NCBI RefSeq assembly: GCF_002086155.1
Contig: NZ_MVHE01000038.1
Span: forward strand, 1-50,258
Origin: Mycobacterium angelicum
GTDB taxonomy: Bacteria; Actinomycetota; Actinomycetes; Mycobacteriales; Mycobacteriaceae
Length of the DNA: 50,258 nucleotides
Reading direction: 5' to 3'
Shown: positions 8,582-17,790 of the stretch, one piece after another
Numbering within the stretch: position 1 is the stretch's first letter
Layout of the letters: every line of letters begins with the position of its first letter
The notes under the pieces: model-generated
Seen by the model: the letters and a program-made list of their open reading frames with translations, nothing else
What the model was told of the DNA's origin: nothing
Database searches by the model: none
Program-made: the position numbers and the translations under genes

Positions 8582-9499
8582 ATGCGCTCCATCTGGAAGG
8601 GTTCGATCGCATTCGGGCTCGTGAACGTCCCGGTCAAGGTGTACAGCGCCACCGAGGACCACGACATCAAGTTCCACCAGGTCCATGCCAAGGACAACGG
8701 GCGCATCCGGTACAAGCGCGTCTGCGAGGTGTGTGGCGAGGTCGTCGAATACGGTGACATCGCCCGGGCCTACGAATCCGACGACGGCCAGTCGGTGGTG
8801 ATCACCGACGAGGACATCGCCACGCTGCCCGAAGAACGCAGCCGCGAAATCGAGGTGCTGGAGTTCGTCCCGGCCAGCGATGTCGACCCGATGATGTTCG
8901 ACCGCAGCTACTTCCTGGAGCCCGACTCCAAATCGTCCAAATCCTATGTGCTGCTTGCCAAGACGCTCGCCGAGACGGACCGGATGGCGATCGTGCATTT
9001 CACGCTGCGCAACAAGACGCGGCTGGCGGCGTTGCGCGTCAAGGACTTCGGCAAGCGCGACGTGATGGTGGTGCACACCCTGTTGTGGCCCGACGAGATC
9101 CGTGACCCCGATTTCCCGGTGCTGGACAAGAAGGTCGACATCAAACCGGCAGAGCTCAAGATGGCCGGCCAGGTGGTCGAGTCGATGGCCGACGAGTTCA
9201 ACCCGGATCGCTACCACGACACTTACCAGGAGCAGTTGCAGGAGCTCGTCGACGCCAAACTCGAAGGCGGAGAAGCGTTTACCGTCGAGGAGCAGCCGAA
9301 GGAACTCGACGAGACCGAAGACGTGTCGGACCTGCTCGCCAAGCTGGAGGCCAGCGTGAAGGCGCGCTCGGGTGACGGCAAGCAGCCCGCCAAGAAGGCA
9401 CCGGCCAAATCAGCGGCGACAAAGTCGCCGGCCAAAAAGGCTGCGGCCAAGAAGGCGCCGGCGAAGAAGGCCCGCCCCAAAGCAGCGTCAAAGTCTTGA
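8582..9499 (+). CDS. mku: NHEJ end-binding protein Ku
   Basis: 305 residues from the ATG at 8582. An upstream in-frame start at 8561 would add seven residues, but family members begin MR-IW-GSIAFGLV, as here. The Ku core forms a homodimer ring on DNA ends and recruits LigD. A Lys/Ala/Pro-rich tail (about residues 268-305, several KKAPAK units) is the lysine-rich extension typical of mycobacterial Ku, used for non-specific DNA binding. The next gene, a PstS lipoprotein, starts 54 bases downstream on the same strand. Confidence 0.97.
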   Translation: MRSIWKGSIAFGLVNVPVKVYSATEDHDIKFHQVHAKDNGRIRYKRVCEVCGEVVEYGDIARAYESDDGQSVVITDEDIATLPEERSREIEVLEFVPASDVDPMMFDRSYFLEPDSKSSKSYVLLAKTLAETDRMAIVHFTLRNKTRLAALRVKDFGKRDVMVVHTLLWPDEIRDPDFPVLDKKVDIKPAELKMAGQVVESMADEFNPDRYHDTYQEQLQELVDAKLEGGEAFTVEEQPKELDETEDVSDLLAKLEASVKARSGDGKQPAKKAPAKSAATKSPAKKAAAKKAPAKKARPKAASKS

Positions 9500-9553
9500 C
9501 GCGGGCGTAAGCTCATCGTGCTGCCGAACCCGAGTCTTCAAGAGGAGATTTGC

Positions 9554-10678
9554 GTGAAGTTCACTCGATCTGGCGCTCGATTTGGCATGAGCCTGATCAT
9601 CGTTACCGCACTGGTGTTGTCGGGCTGCGGTGGGCATTCGAACAACGCGGCCTCCTCGTCGGGATCCAGCACCCCCGCCGTGCCCGTGAACTGCGGCGGC
9701 AAGAAGAAGATTCTGGCTGCGGGCTCGACGGCACAGAAAAACGCGATGGAGCAGTTCGTCTACGCCTACATCCGGGCCTGCCCGGGCTACACGCTGGACT
9801 ACAACGCCAACGGTTCCGGCGCCGGGATGAAGCTGTTCCTCGACGGCCAGACCGACCTCGCCGGGTCCGACTCGCCGATGGATCCGGCCAAGGGTGAACC
9901 CGACAAGGCCGCACAGCGCTGCGGATCGCCGGCCTGGGACCTTCCGGTGGTGTTCGGCCCGATCGCGGTCACCTACAACGTCAACGGGGTGAGTTCGCTC
10001 AGTTTGGACGGGCCCACCACGGCGAAGATCTTCAACGGCACCATCACCCGGTGGGACGACCCGGCGATCAAGGGCCTCAACCCGAGCGTCAACCTGCCCG
10101 GCACCCAGATTCACGTCGTCTTCCGCAGCGACAAATCCGGCACCACCGACAACTTCCAGAAGTATCTGGACGCCGCGTCCAACGGCGCGTGGGGCAAAGG
10201 CACCGGCCAGACCTTCAACGGCGGCGTCGGGGAGGGCGCCAGCGGAAACGACGGCACGTCGCAGGCGCTGAAGCGAACGGACGGCTCGATCACCTACAAC
10301 GAATGGTCCTTCGCCGTCGGCCACCAGCTGAACATGGCGCAGATCGTCACCTCGGCCGGGCCGAATCCGGTAACGATCACCGCCGAAACGGTGGGTAAGA
10401 CGATCGCCGGAGCCACCTTCCGCGGCGAGGGCAACGACCTGGTGGTCGACACCTCGTCGTTCTACCGGCCGACCCTGGTCGGTGCGTATCCGATCGTGTT
10501 GGTGACCTATGAGATCGTCTGTTCGAAGTATCCGGACGCCCCGACCGGCACCGCGGTAAAAGCCTTTATGCAGGCCACAATTGGCGAGGGCCAAATCGGT
10601 TTGGACGAGTATGGGTACATTCCACTGCCGAGCACGTTTCAATCGAAATTAGTTCCGGTGGTGAACAGTATTGCGTAA
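9554..10678 (+). CDS. Phosphate-binding lipoprotein PstS (PstS2-type position)
   Basis: 374 residues from the GTG at 9554, chosen because AGAGGAGA lies four bases upstream; a start at 9518 would add 12 residues ahead of the signal. The N-terminus is a lipoprotein signal with lipobox VLSGC, acylated Cys25. The mature part is a type II periplasmic binding protein for phosphate: SGAGMKLF, TDLAGSDSPM, FRSDKSGTTDNF and SITYNEWSFA are the phosphate-cradle loops. It binds orthophosphate outside the membrane for an ABC importer. It lies between ku and pknD, the place of pstS2 (Rv0932c) in M. tuberculosis. It is paralogous to the PstS on the minus strand at 15-16 kb. Confidence 0.93.
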   Translation: MKFTRSGARFGMSLIIVTALVLSGCGGHSNNAASSSGSSTPAVPVNCGGKKKILAAGSTAQKNAMEQFVYAYIRACPGYTLDYNANGSGAGMKLFLDGQTDLAGSDSPMDPAKGEPDKAAQRCGSPAWDLPVVFGPIAVTYNVNGVSSLSLDGPTTAKIFNGTITRWDDPAIKGLNPSVNLPGTQIHVVFRSDKSGTTDNFQKYLDAASNGAWGKGTGQTFNGGVGEGASGNDGTSQALKRTDGSITYNEWSFAVGHQLNMAQIVTSAGPNPVTITAETVGKTIAGATFRGEGNDLVVDTSSFYRPTLVGAYPIVLVTYEIVCSKYPDAPTGTAVKAFMQATIGEGQIGLDEYGYIPLPSTFQSKLVPVVNSIA

Positions 10679-10948
10679 CCGGGTGCCGACGACCGGCAAC
10701 CGCCGGCTAATCCGGCCGAATTGCCCAGGGCCCGAACGGCTTTAATGCATTAAGCGATTTCTCAGCACAGAGCCGTATCCTGGCGGCCAGAACGTCGTTA
10801 CTGACTCGTGATTCAAAATTCACTGTGAGTGGCGAGATTTTGTTGTGTGCCCACTCTCCGAGGATTTACCGTGGGTTAACCATCCGTTTGATACGGCGGC
10901 CGGTTCGGCCTGTGTGTATCGGGTGGCCTAGCGAAGGGAGCGTCGACG
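10679..10948. promoter_or_regulatory. pstS2-pknD intergenic region with perfect 12-bp palindrome
   Basis: 270 non-coding bases. They contain a perfect palindrome TTAATGCATTAA at 10742-10753 and the sequence GGGTTAACCA near 10873, in an otherwise moderately AT-rich stretch. Both could be regulatory, but I cannot assign a regulator. A short GCCGG/CCGGC hairpin just after pstS2 has no T-run and is a weak terminator at best. Confidence 0.35.
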
Positions 10949-13060
10949 GTGAGCGTCACCGGGCCGGATTCGCGGGTGGGGCAACACTTTGGGCCATATC
11001 AGCTGGTGCGCCTGATCGGCCGCGGCGGCATGGGCGAGGTCTATGAAGCCGAGGACACCCGCAAGCGCCGGGTGGTGGCGCTGAAACTGATCTCCGCGCA
11101 ATACTCCGGCAATCCGACGTTTCTGGCGCGCATGCAGCGCGAGGCCGACATCGCTGGACGGCTCACCGAACCGCACATCGTGCCGATCCACGATTACGGC
11201 GAGATCGACGGCCAGTTCTACGTGGAGATGCGGCTGATCGAAGGCGTCTCGCTGCGCTCGATGCTGACCCAGTTCGGTCCGCTGGCCCCGGCCCGGGCGG
11301 TAGCCATCGTGCGCCAGATCGCGGCCGCACTGGACGCCGCACACGGCAGCGGCATCACGCACCGCGACGTCAAGCCGGAAAACATCCTGATCGCCCAAAG
11401 CGATTTCGCCTATCTGGTGGACTTCGGCATCGCCCGCAACGCCGCCGACCCGGGGCTGACGCAGAGCGGGATGGCGGTGGGGACCTACAACTACATGGCC
11501 CCCGAGCGGTTCACCGGCGACGAGGTCACCTACCGGGCCGACATCTATGCGCTGGCCTGCGTGTTGGGTGAATGTTTGACAGGCGCGCCGCCCTATCGCG
11601 GGGAGAGCGTCGAACGGCTGATCGCTGCACACCTGATGGAACCCGTCCCGCGGCCCAGCCAGATTCGCCCCGGGCGGATCCCGCCGGCGCTGGATCAGGT
11701 GATCGCCAAAGGCATGGCCAAGAAACCGGCAGACCGCTACATGAGTGCCGGCGATCTGGCGATCGCCGCCCACGAGGCGCTGACCACACCCGAACAGCAC
11801 CAGGAAGCGACCATTCTGCGCCAAGGCGACAATGCAACCCTGATGGCCCCGGTCGTCACGCCGGAGGTGGCCAGCGGCTGGACCAACTACAGCGGCTCGG
11901 GCCCCCAGCAGGCTCCGCAGAACCTGACGCCACCGCCGCAGTACCCGACGCCACCACCGCAGTACCCGACCGGCGACGAGACCATGGCCCGCCCGCTGCC
12001 GTCGAACACCGGCGGATGGCGCTCGACGCCCAACCAGTCCGACCAATGGACGCAGGCCGCTCCGGTGCCCGGCGCCGCCGGCTGGCCCAGCCAGCCCGGG
12101 GTCGCGCCGTCCGGCGGCGGTCCGGCCGGACCGCCGAGTTATGGCCCGTCGCAACCCCTTTCGACGCCGCCGCCCCGCAAGAGCCGAAAAGGGTTGATCA
12201 TCGGCGCGGTTGCCGCGGTGGTCCTGATCGCCATCGCTGCCATCACGGCCTTCGTGATGACCAGGCCGAATGGCGGCGGCGGGTCGGCGCAGACGGCGAC
12301 GGGCCAAAGCGTGCTGCCGTTCACGGGCCTGAACTTCCGCCTCTCCCCCGGCGGAGTGGCCCTTGACGACTCCGGCACCGTGTACATCACCAATCAAACG
12401 ATGTATGGACGCGTGGTGGCGTTACCCGCTAACTCGTCGACGCCCGTGGTCAAGCCGTTCAACGGGCTCTACGAGCCCCAGGGCCTGGCGGTGGACGGCT
12501 CCGGGAAGATCTACGTCAGCGATTTCAACAACCGGGTGGTCGCGCTGGCGCCCGGTTCCAACAACCAAACGGTGCTGCCCTTCGACGGCCTCAACTATCC
12601 CGAGGGTGTGGCGGTGGATGCCCAGGGCAACGTGTATGTCGCTGACCGGGGTAATGACCGGGTGGTGAAGTTGGCCCCCGGCGCCAATGCCCAGACCGTG
12701 CTGCCGTTCAACGGCCTCAAGAATCCCGACGGCGTGGCGGTGGACACCGACGGCAACGTCTACGTCACCGACACCGACAACAACCGGGTGCTGAAACTGG
12801 ATGCCGGCACCAGCAACCAGAGCGTGCTGCCGTTCACCGGCATCAGCGCGCCCTGGGGAATCGCGATCGACGGCGCCGGCAACATCTACATCACCGAGCA
12901 CGACACCAACGTGGTGGCCAAGTTGCCGGCCGGCGGCACTGCCTCGACCGAACTCCCGTTCACCGGGCTCAACACTCCGCTGTCGGTGGCGGTGGACAAG
13001 AAGGGCAACGTCTACGTCGCCGACCGCGGCAACGGCAGGGTGCTCAAACTCGCGCAGTGA
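10949..13060 (+). CDS. pknD: Serine/threonine protein kinase PknD with NHL beta-propeller sensor
   Basis: 703 residues. The kinase domain is residues 15-280: glycine loop GRGGMGEVY, Lys46, catalytic HRD (138-140), DFG (158-160) and an activation loop ending GTYNYMAPERF. A Pro/Gln-rich juxtamembrane linker (300-410) leads to one membrane helix (about 415-438). Outside the cell, residues 450-703 are about six NHL repeats, each with a VLPF-GL/GVAVD/GNVYV-DRGN-RV pattern, forming a beta-propeller. M. tuberculosis PknD is 664 residues; the excess here is mainly in the linker. The GTG start has GAAGGGA upstream. Position beside the phosphate-uptake genes supports a role in sensing phosphate or envelope state. 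Confidence 0.95.
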   Translation: MSVTGPDSRVGQHFGPYQLVRLIGRGGMGEVYEAEDTRKRRVVALKLISAQYSGNPTFLARMQREADIAGRLTEPHIVPIHDYGEIDGQFYVEMRLIEGVSLRSMLTQFGPLAPARAVAIVRQIAAALDAAHGSGITHRDVKPENILIAQSDFAYLVDFGIARNAADPGLTQSGMAVGTYNYMAPERFTGDEVTYRADIYALACVLGECLTGAPPYRGESVERLIAAHLMEPVPRPSQIRPGRIPPALDQVIAKGMAKKPADRYMSAGDLAIAAHEALTTPEQHQEATILRQGDNATLMAPVVTPEVASGWTNYSGSGPQQAPQNLTPPPQYPTPPPQYPTGDETMARPLPSNTGGWRSTPNQSDQWTQAAPVPGAAGWPSQPGVAPSGGGPAGPPSYGPSQPLSTPPPRKSRKGLIIGAVAAVVLIAIAAITAFVMTRPNGGGGSAQTATGQSVLPFTGLNFRLSPGGVALDDSGTVYITNQTMYGRVVALPANSSTPVVKPFNGLYEPQGLAVDGSGKIYVSDFNNRVVALAPGSNNQTVLPFDGLNYPEGVAVDAQGNVYVADRGNDRVVKLAPGANAQTVLPFNGLKNPDGVAVDTDGNVYVTDTDNNRVLKLDAGTSNQSVLPFTGISAPWGIAIDGAGNIYITEHDTNVVAKLPAGGTASTELPFTGLNTPLSVAVDKKGNVYVADRGNGRVLKLAQ

Positions 13061-13081
13061 TCCTGCAGTGATCTTGCCGGG

Positions 13082-13984
13082 TCAGTTCCGGTGGCTGGCC
13101 ACGAAGCGAATTCCCGCGGCGATCAAGTTGATCACCGCCACGATGATGATCAGGGTGAGCGCCGCACCCCAGATGCGCAGGAAGCCCGCATGTTCGGGGT
13201 TGGTGAGTTCGGTGTAGATCAGCAGCGGCAGCGAGGCCATGTTGCCGTTGAAGATGTCGATGTTGATCGAGCGGCTGTAGCCCACCAACACCAGCACCGG
13301 TGCCGTTTCGCCGAGGACGCGCGCGACCGCTAACAGAATGCCGGACACGATGCCCGGCATCGCGATCGGAAAGACGATCCGCACGATCGTCTTCCACTTC
13401 GGAACACCCAACGCGTAGCTGGCTTCTCGCAATTCGTCGGGGACCAGGCGCAGCATCTCCTCGGTCGAGCGCACCACCACCGGCAACATCAGCAAGACCA
13501 ATGCCAGCGAGACCGCGAACGCGCTCTGCTGAAATCCCATGGTGGCGATCCACAAACTGAAGATGAACAACGCGGCCACAATCGAGGGCACCCCGGCGAG
13601 CACGTCGACCATGAAGGTGGTCACCCGTGCCAGCCGACTGGTTCCGTACTCCACCAGATACACCGCGGTCATCAGGCCCAGCGGCACCGCCAGCCCGGCG
13701 GCCACCCCGGCCTGCACCACGGTTCCGTACAGCGCGTGGTAGACGCCGCCGGCGAACTCTTCGGGCAGCACGCCGCGCAGCGAGTGGGTCCACCAGGTGG
13801 ACCGGGTGACGCCGTACCAGCCTCGCGCGACCACCACGCCCAGCAGCCAGAACAGCGGCACCAGCGCGATGGCGAACGACGCGAAGAAAAACGTTGCGGC
13901 AAGGCTGTTGGTGATTCGCCGCCGCAAGCTCAACGGCCGGAAGACCTCCGCCTTGACCGGCTGGTCGAGCGCGTCAATGGTCAT
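13082..13984 (-). CDS. pstA: Phosphate ABC transporter permease PstA
   Basis: 300 residues, with about six hydrophobic segments and the ABC-permease EAA loop (EASYALGVPKWKTIVRIVFPIA, split here by its Gly). It is the PstA half of the inner-membrane phosphate channel. It begins six bases after the pstC stop on the minus strand, so pstS3-pstC-pstA form one operon. It converges on pknD with only about 20 bases between stop codons. No ATPase gene follows. Confidence 0.93.
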   Translation of the reverse strand: MTIDALDQPVKAEVFRPLSLRRRITNSLAATFFFASFAIALVPLFWLLGVVVARGWYGVTRSTWWTHSLRGVLPEEFAGGVYHALYGTVVQAGVAAGLAVPLGLMTAVYLVEYGTSRLARVTTFMVDVLAGVPSIVAALFIFSLWIATMGFQQSAFAVSLALVLLMLPVVVRSTEEMLRLVPDELREASYALGVPKWKTIVRIVFPIAMPGIVSGILLAVARVLGETAPVLVLVGYSRSINIDIFNGNMASLPLLIYTELTNPEHAGFLRIWGAALTLIIIVAVINLIAAGIRFVASHRN

Positions 13985-13990
13985 CGGTGC

Positions 13991-14992
13991 TCACCCGTTG
14001 ACCTTGCCGCCCGCGATGGCCCGCGCGGCGGCGTTGACCACGAAAGTCAGGACGAACAACGCGAATCCGGCGGAAATGTAGGCGCCGGTCGGCAGCGGTT
14101 CACTGAATTCGGAAGCCGCAGAAGCGATTTTGGACGCGAACGTGTAACCGCCGTCGAACAACGACCAACTCCCCGGCCTGGCGGCCGACCGCAGAATGAT
14201 CAGCACGGCCACCGTTTCGCCCAGCGCGCGGCCCAATCCCAGCATCGACGCGGCAACCACACCGCTGCGGCCGAACGGCAGCACGGTCATCCGCACCACC
14301 TCCCACTTCGTGGCACCCAGCGCCTGCGCCGCTTCGATGTGGATGAGTGGGGTCTGCCGGAACACTTCTCGCGATACCGAGGTGACGATCGGCAGGATCA
14401 TCACCGCGAGCACGATGCTCGCGGTGAAGATCGTGCCGCCGCCGGCCAATGACACGTTGCCCTGCTTGAACAGGCAGAGCCAGTCGTGCTTGCGCCACAG
14501 GCACACCGAACCCAGATGCCGGTTGAGAAACCTGGCGACCGGTTCCAGTTTGGGCGCCAGCACGAAAATCCCCCACAGCCCGAAGACGATCGACGGCACT
14601 GCGGCCAGCAGATCGACCATCGCGGCGAACGGACGCGACAGTCGCCGCGGCACGTACTGGGTGAGGAACACCGCGATCCCGACCGCAATCGGCACCGCCA
14701 ACACCAGAGCGCTGATCGAACTGAGCACCGTGACCATGAACAGGTCACGGATGCCGAACGCCAGCTTCTCGTCGTCGGCGGTGTCGAATGTGGCGCTGGT
14801 GAAGAAGTTCGCGTTGTTGGCGCGCAGCGCCGGTACCGCACGGATCAACAGGAATACCGCGATCAGCACGATTGCCGTCACAATCGTCGAACTGGATACT
14901 CCGGCGAGGAACTTGAATAGCCGATCGGCGCGCCGCGAAGCGCGCGCGTCGACCGCCCCTAGCTCAGACTTGGCCAGCGGGCCTTTGACCAC
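13991..14992 (-). CDS. pstC: Phosphate ABC transporter permease PstC
   Basis: 333 residues starting at a GTG (14992) with GAGGT at proper spacing upstream. A cytoplasmic N-terminus leads to about six membrane helices; the EAA loop reads EAAQALGATKWEVVRMTVLP. It pairs with PstA to form the phosphate channel. An insert of about 30 residues (CLWRKHDWLCLFKQG region, two Cys) sits between helices. The start lies 12 bases downstream of the pstS3 stop. Confidence 0.93.
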   Translation of the reverse strand: MVKGPLAKSELGAVDARASRRADRLFKFLAGVSSSTIVTAIVLIAVFLLIRAVPALRANNANFFTSATFDTADDEKLAFGIRDLFMVTVLSSISALVLAVPIAVGIAVFLTQYVPRRLSRPFAAMVDLLAAVPSIVFGLWGIFVLAPKLEPVARFLNRHLGSVCLWRKHDWLCLFKQGNVSLAGGGTIFTASIVLAVMILPIVTSVSREVFRQTPLIHIEAAQALGATKWEVVRMTVLPFGRSGVVAASMLGLGRALGETVAVLIILRSAARPGSWSLFDGGYTFASKIASAASEFSEPLPTGAYISAGFALFVLTFVVNAAARAIAGGKVNG

Positions 14993-15004
14993 ATTGACCT
15001 CAGA

Positions 15005-16120
15005 TCAAGCGATGGCGTTGACGGCAGTCGACAACCTCGACTTGAAGGCATCAGGGATCGGGATGTATCCGTTGTCTCCCAAGCCATTCTGGCCCGCACC
15101 GATGGTGCTCTGCAGGAACGCCTTCACCGCCGTACCGACCTGGGCGTCGGGATACTTCGAGCACACGATTTCATAGGTGGCCAGCACGATCGGGTACGAA
15201 CCGGGCTGCGTCGGCCTGTAGAACGAAACCGTGTCGAGCACGAGGTCGTTGCCCTGCCCGCTGATGGTGGCGCCGGCGATCGTCTTGCCGACGGAGTCGG
15301 TGCTGATCGCCACAGCATCCGGGCCGGCCGAAGTGATGACCTTGGCCATGTTCAGGTGCTGGGCCTGAGCGAACGACCATTCGTTGTAGGTAATCGATCC
15401 TTCGGTGGCCTTGATGGCCGCCGAGGTGCCGTCGTTGCCCTTGGCGCCCTCACCGACGCCGCCCTTGAACGCCTTGCCCGCACCCTTGCCCCACGCGCCG
15501 TTGGACGCCGCGTCGAGATAGCGCTGGAAGTTGTCCGTGGTTCCCGATTCGTCGCTGCGGAACACCACATGGATCGGTGTCGCCGGCAGGCTGGCGCCGG
15601 AGTTGAGTCCTTGGATGGCGGGATCGTTCCAGGTGGTGATGGCACCGTTGAAGATCTTGGCCAGGGTGGGGCCGTCCAGGTTGAGCGAACTGACGCCATT
15701 GATGTTGTACGTGACCGCAATAGGACCGAAGACCACCGGCAGATTCCACGCCGGTGACCCACCGCAACGCTGCTGCGCGGTGGCGGCTTCCTCCTTGCTC
15801 AGCGGCGAGTCCGAACCGCCGAAATCGGTTTGGTTGCCGTTGAATTCGCTGATTCCGGCACCCGAGCCGTTGCCCGTGTAGTTCAGCGTCTGCCCTGGGC
15901 AGGCCTGCTCGAAAGCCTTGACGAAGCGGGTCATCGCGTTGGCCTGGGCCGTCGAACCGCTGGCTTTCAGGGTCTTCTTGCCGCCGCAATTGACATTGCT
16001 GGCGGCCTGCCCGCTCGTTGAGCTTCCCCCGGATGAGTTGTTGTCACTGCCGCACGCTGTCAAGACCAGTGCACCAGAAGCCAGGACACTGAGCGCGGCG
16101 CCAAATCGGTTGAGTTTCAA
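15005..16120 (-). CDS. pstS3: Phosphate-binding lipoprotein PstS3
   Basis: 371 residues from a TTG start at 16120. This start was chosen because AGGA lies six bases upstream and the protein then begins with a clean lipoprotein signal, lipobox VLTAC, acylated Cys23; the long upstream extension to 16261 would bury the signal. The mature domain has the PstS cradle motifs SGAGISEF, TDFGGSDSPL, FRSDESGTTDNF and SITYNEWSFA. It is first in the pstS3-pstC-pstA operon, matching M. tuberculosis Rv0928-Rv0930. Identity with the other PstS here is high across the central region. Confidence 0.93.
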   Translation of the reverse strand: MKLNRFGAALSVLASGALVLTACGSDNNSSGGSSTSGQAASNVNCGGKKTLKASGSTAQANAMTRFVKAFEQACPGQTLNYTGNGSGAGISEFNGNQTDFGGSDSPLSKEEAATAQQRCGGSPAWNLPVVFGPIAVTYNINGVSSLNLDGPTLAKIFNGAITTWNDPAIQGLNSGASLPATPIHVVFRSDESGTTDNFQRYLDAASNGAWGKGAGKAFKGGVGEGAKGNDGTSAAIKATEGSITYNEWSFAQAQHLNMAKVITSAGPDAVAISTDSVGKTIAGATISGQGNDLVLDTVSFYRPTQPGSYPIVLATYEIVCSKYPDAQVGTAVKAFLQSTIGAGQNGLGDNGYIPIPDAFKSRLSTAVNAIA

Positions 16121-16458
16121 TTCAGTTCCTAACGGTAGAGATGAAACATCCTTGCCGCCACCCGTAAGCCGCGGCCCCGTCAATCCAACCAGCCGTTTTC
16201 CTCGCAGCCTTGAAGCCACATTAACAACAAGTGACCTCCTATGAAACAGTTGCCGCCGCATCGTCCCATGTCGATGGCGATATCAATTCGGCGAGTTCTC
16301 CGGCCACTGAATTCAAACAGATTTTCGCTGTGGGCACACCGTGCGCGCTGTGTTCGCGGGGGCCTGTGACAAACTAGAACCTGTTACAGAAAAGCAAAGC
16401 CCCTCCCGAGGCGGCCAGGACCGCTGCCGTTTCGGCCGACATCTGAAACGAGGCCCCA
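16121..16458. promoter_or_regulatory. Divergent pstS3 / SDR promoter region
   Basis: 338 non-coding bases between two genes read outward. The SDR-proximal part holds a KstR-like box (separate entry). On the pstS3 side I looked for paired GTTCACC-type RegX3 boxes and saw none that is convincing. The rest shows nothing I can name. Confidence 0.5.
16375..16388. promoter_or_regulatory. KstR-like operator (TAGAACCTGTTACA)
   Basis: The sequence TAGAACCTGTTACA fits the published KstR consensus TnnAACnnGTTnnA at every fixed position. It lies 70 bases upstream of the SDR start. KstR represses cholesterol-catabolism genes in mycobacteria and is released by sterol-derived CoA thioesters. This is a single-site match made by eye. 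Confidence 0.55.
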
Positions 16459-17250
16459 GTGATCCTCGACAGGTTCCGTCTCGACGACAAAGTCGCCGTC
16501 ATCACCGGCGCCGGCCGCGGCCTGGGTGCGGCCATCGCCCTGGCTTTCGCCGAGGCCGGCGCCGATGTCGTCATCGCTTCGCGGACCCAATCCCAACTGG
16601 ACGAGGTCGCCGAACAGGTGCGCGGCCTTGGCCGCCGTGCCCACGTGGTCGCCGCCGATCTGGCTCATCCGGAGGACACCGCGCAGCTGGCCGGTCAGGC
16701 GATAGCGACGTTCGGAAAACTAGACATCGTTGTCAACAACGTCGGGGGAAGCATGCCCAACACCTTGTTGACCACGTCGACCAAAGAGCTCAAGGACGCC
16801 TTCACCTTCAACGTGGGCACCGCACATGCGTTGACCGTCGCGGCGGTGCCGTTGATGCTCGAGCACTCCGGCTGCGGCAGCATCATAAACATCACCTCGG
16901 CGATCGGCCGGCTGGCCGGACGTGGCTTCGCCGCCTACGGCACCGCCAAGGCCGCGCTTGCCCACTACACCCGGCTGACGGCACTGGACCTATGCCCGCG
17001 CATTCGGGTCAACGCCATTGCGCCGGGGTCGATCCTCACCTCGGCGCTGGATGTGGTGGCAGCCAATGACGAGCTGCGCGCGCCGATGGAGAAGGCGACC
17101 CCGTTGCGCCGGCTGGGCGATCCCGTCGATATCGCCGCTGCGGCAGTCTATTTGGCTTCTCCGGCCGGCAGCTTCCTCACCGGCAAGATATTGGAGGTGG
17201 ACGGCGGACTCACCTTCCCCAATCTGGACATTCCCGTACCGGATCTGTGA
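16459..17250 (+). CDS. Short-chain dehydrogenase/reductase (Rv0927c-like)
   Basis: 263 residues from a GTG start. It is a classical SDR: nucleotide-binding TGAGRGLG (about 16-23), NNVGG, a catalytic Ser in NITSAIGRL, and YGTAK with the active Tyr and Lys. It oxidises or reduces a hydroxy/keto group with NAD(P). Place beside pstS3 and length match M. tuberculosis Rv0927c. The KstR-like box upstream suggests a sterol or lipid substrate, which is inference. It converges on the MarR gene with one base between stops. Confidence 0.92.
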   Translation: MILDRFRLDDKVAVITGAGRGLGAAIALAFAEAGADVVIASRTQSQLDEVAEQVRGLGRRAHVVAADLAHPEDTAQLAGQAIATFGKLDIVVNNVGGSMPNTLLTTSTKELKDAFTFNVGTAHALTVAAVPLMLEHSGCGSIINITSAIGRLAGRGFAAYGTAKAALAHYTRLTALDLCPRIRVNAIAPGSILTSALDVVAANDELRAPMEKATPLRRLGDPVDIAAAAVYLASPAGSFLTGKILEVDGGLTFPNLDIPVPDL

Positions 17251-17251
17251 G

Positions 17252-17764
17252 TCACCACAGTTTGGGCGGGCGGAAAATATAGCCGGGTTCGGATTCCGTT
17301 GTCCCCCTGGCCACTTCGGTGACCGCATGGAGTCCCTTGATCAGCCCCTCGAGGCCGTCGTCGCCGATGCGTTTGCGAATCGCCCGATCTAGTGCGCCCG
17401 CGGTGCGCAGGCGGGCGGTCATGAAGTCGTTCGCTTTCTGGGTAAGCTCGACCACCTTCTCGCGCTGGTCGGTGGTTGACGTGGTGGTCTGCACGTAGCC
17501 GCGATCGCGCAGTTCTGCGACGACCTTGCTGGCCGCCTGCCGGCTGATGCCGAACAGTCGCCCGATCTCCGAAATCGTGATCGGAGCCGGTTGCGCGTAG
17601 AGGACGAATACGTAAAGGATCGAATAGCTACGGTCGGGAAACCCCGCAGCCTCCATCTCGTCATCGACGCGCCGGACGTAACTCCACCAAGCCACCCGCA
17701 TTGCGGTTCCAAGATCTGTCTGCGGTGCCCGGTACTTAGGTGTGGCAACCATGGTTGACAGCAT
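17252..17764 (-). CDS. MarR family transcriptional regulator
   Basis: 170 residues from the ATG at 17764, chosen because GGGGAG lies six bases upstream; in-frame starts at 17770 and 17752 are possible. The winged helix is ITISEIGRLFGISRQAASKV (about 65-84) followed by the wing LRDRGYVQTTTSTTDQREKV with the usual DxR. It probably represses itself or the divergent TetR gene through the direct repeats between them. The ligand is unknown. Confidence 0.9.
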   Translation of the reverse strand: MLSTMVATPKYRAPQTDLGTAMRVAWWSYVRRVDDEMEAAGFPDRSYSILYVFVLYAQPAPITISEIGRLFGISRQAASKVVAELRDRGYVQTTTSTTDQREKVVELTQKANDFMTARLRTAGALDRAIRKRIGDDGLEGLIKGLHAVTEVARGTTESEPGYIFRPPKLW

Positions 17765-17790
17765 AAGCAACTCCCCTTACTCTCCAATCG

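Noticed and set aside
16121..16261. N-terminal extension of PstS3 up to 16261
   Set aside because: It would add 47 basic residues before the lipoprotein signal; the TTG at 16120 has a ribosome site and gives the family length.
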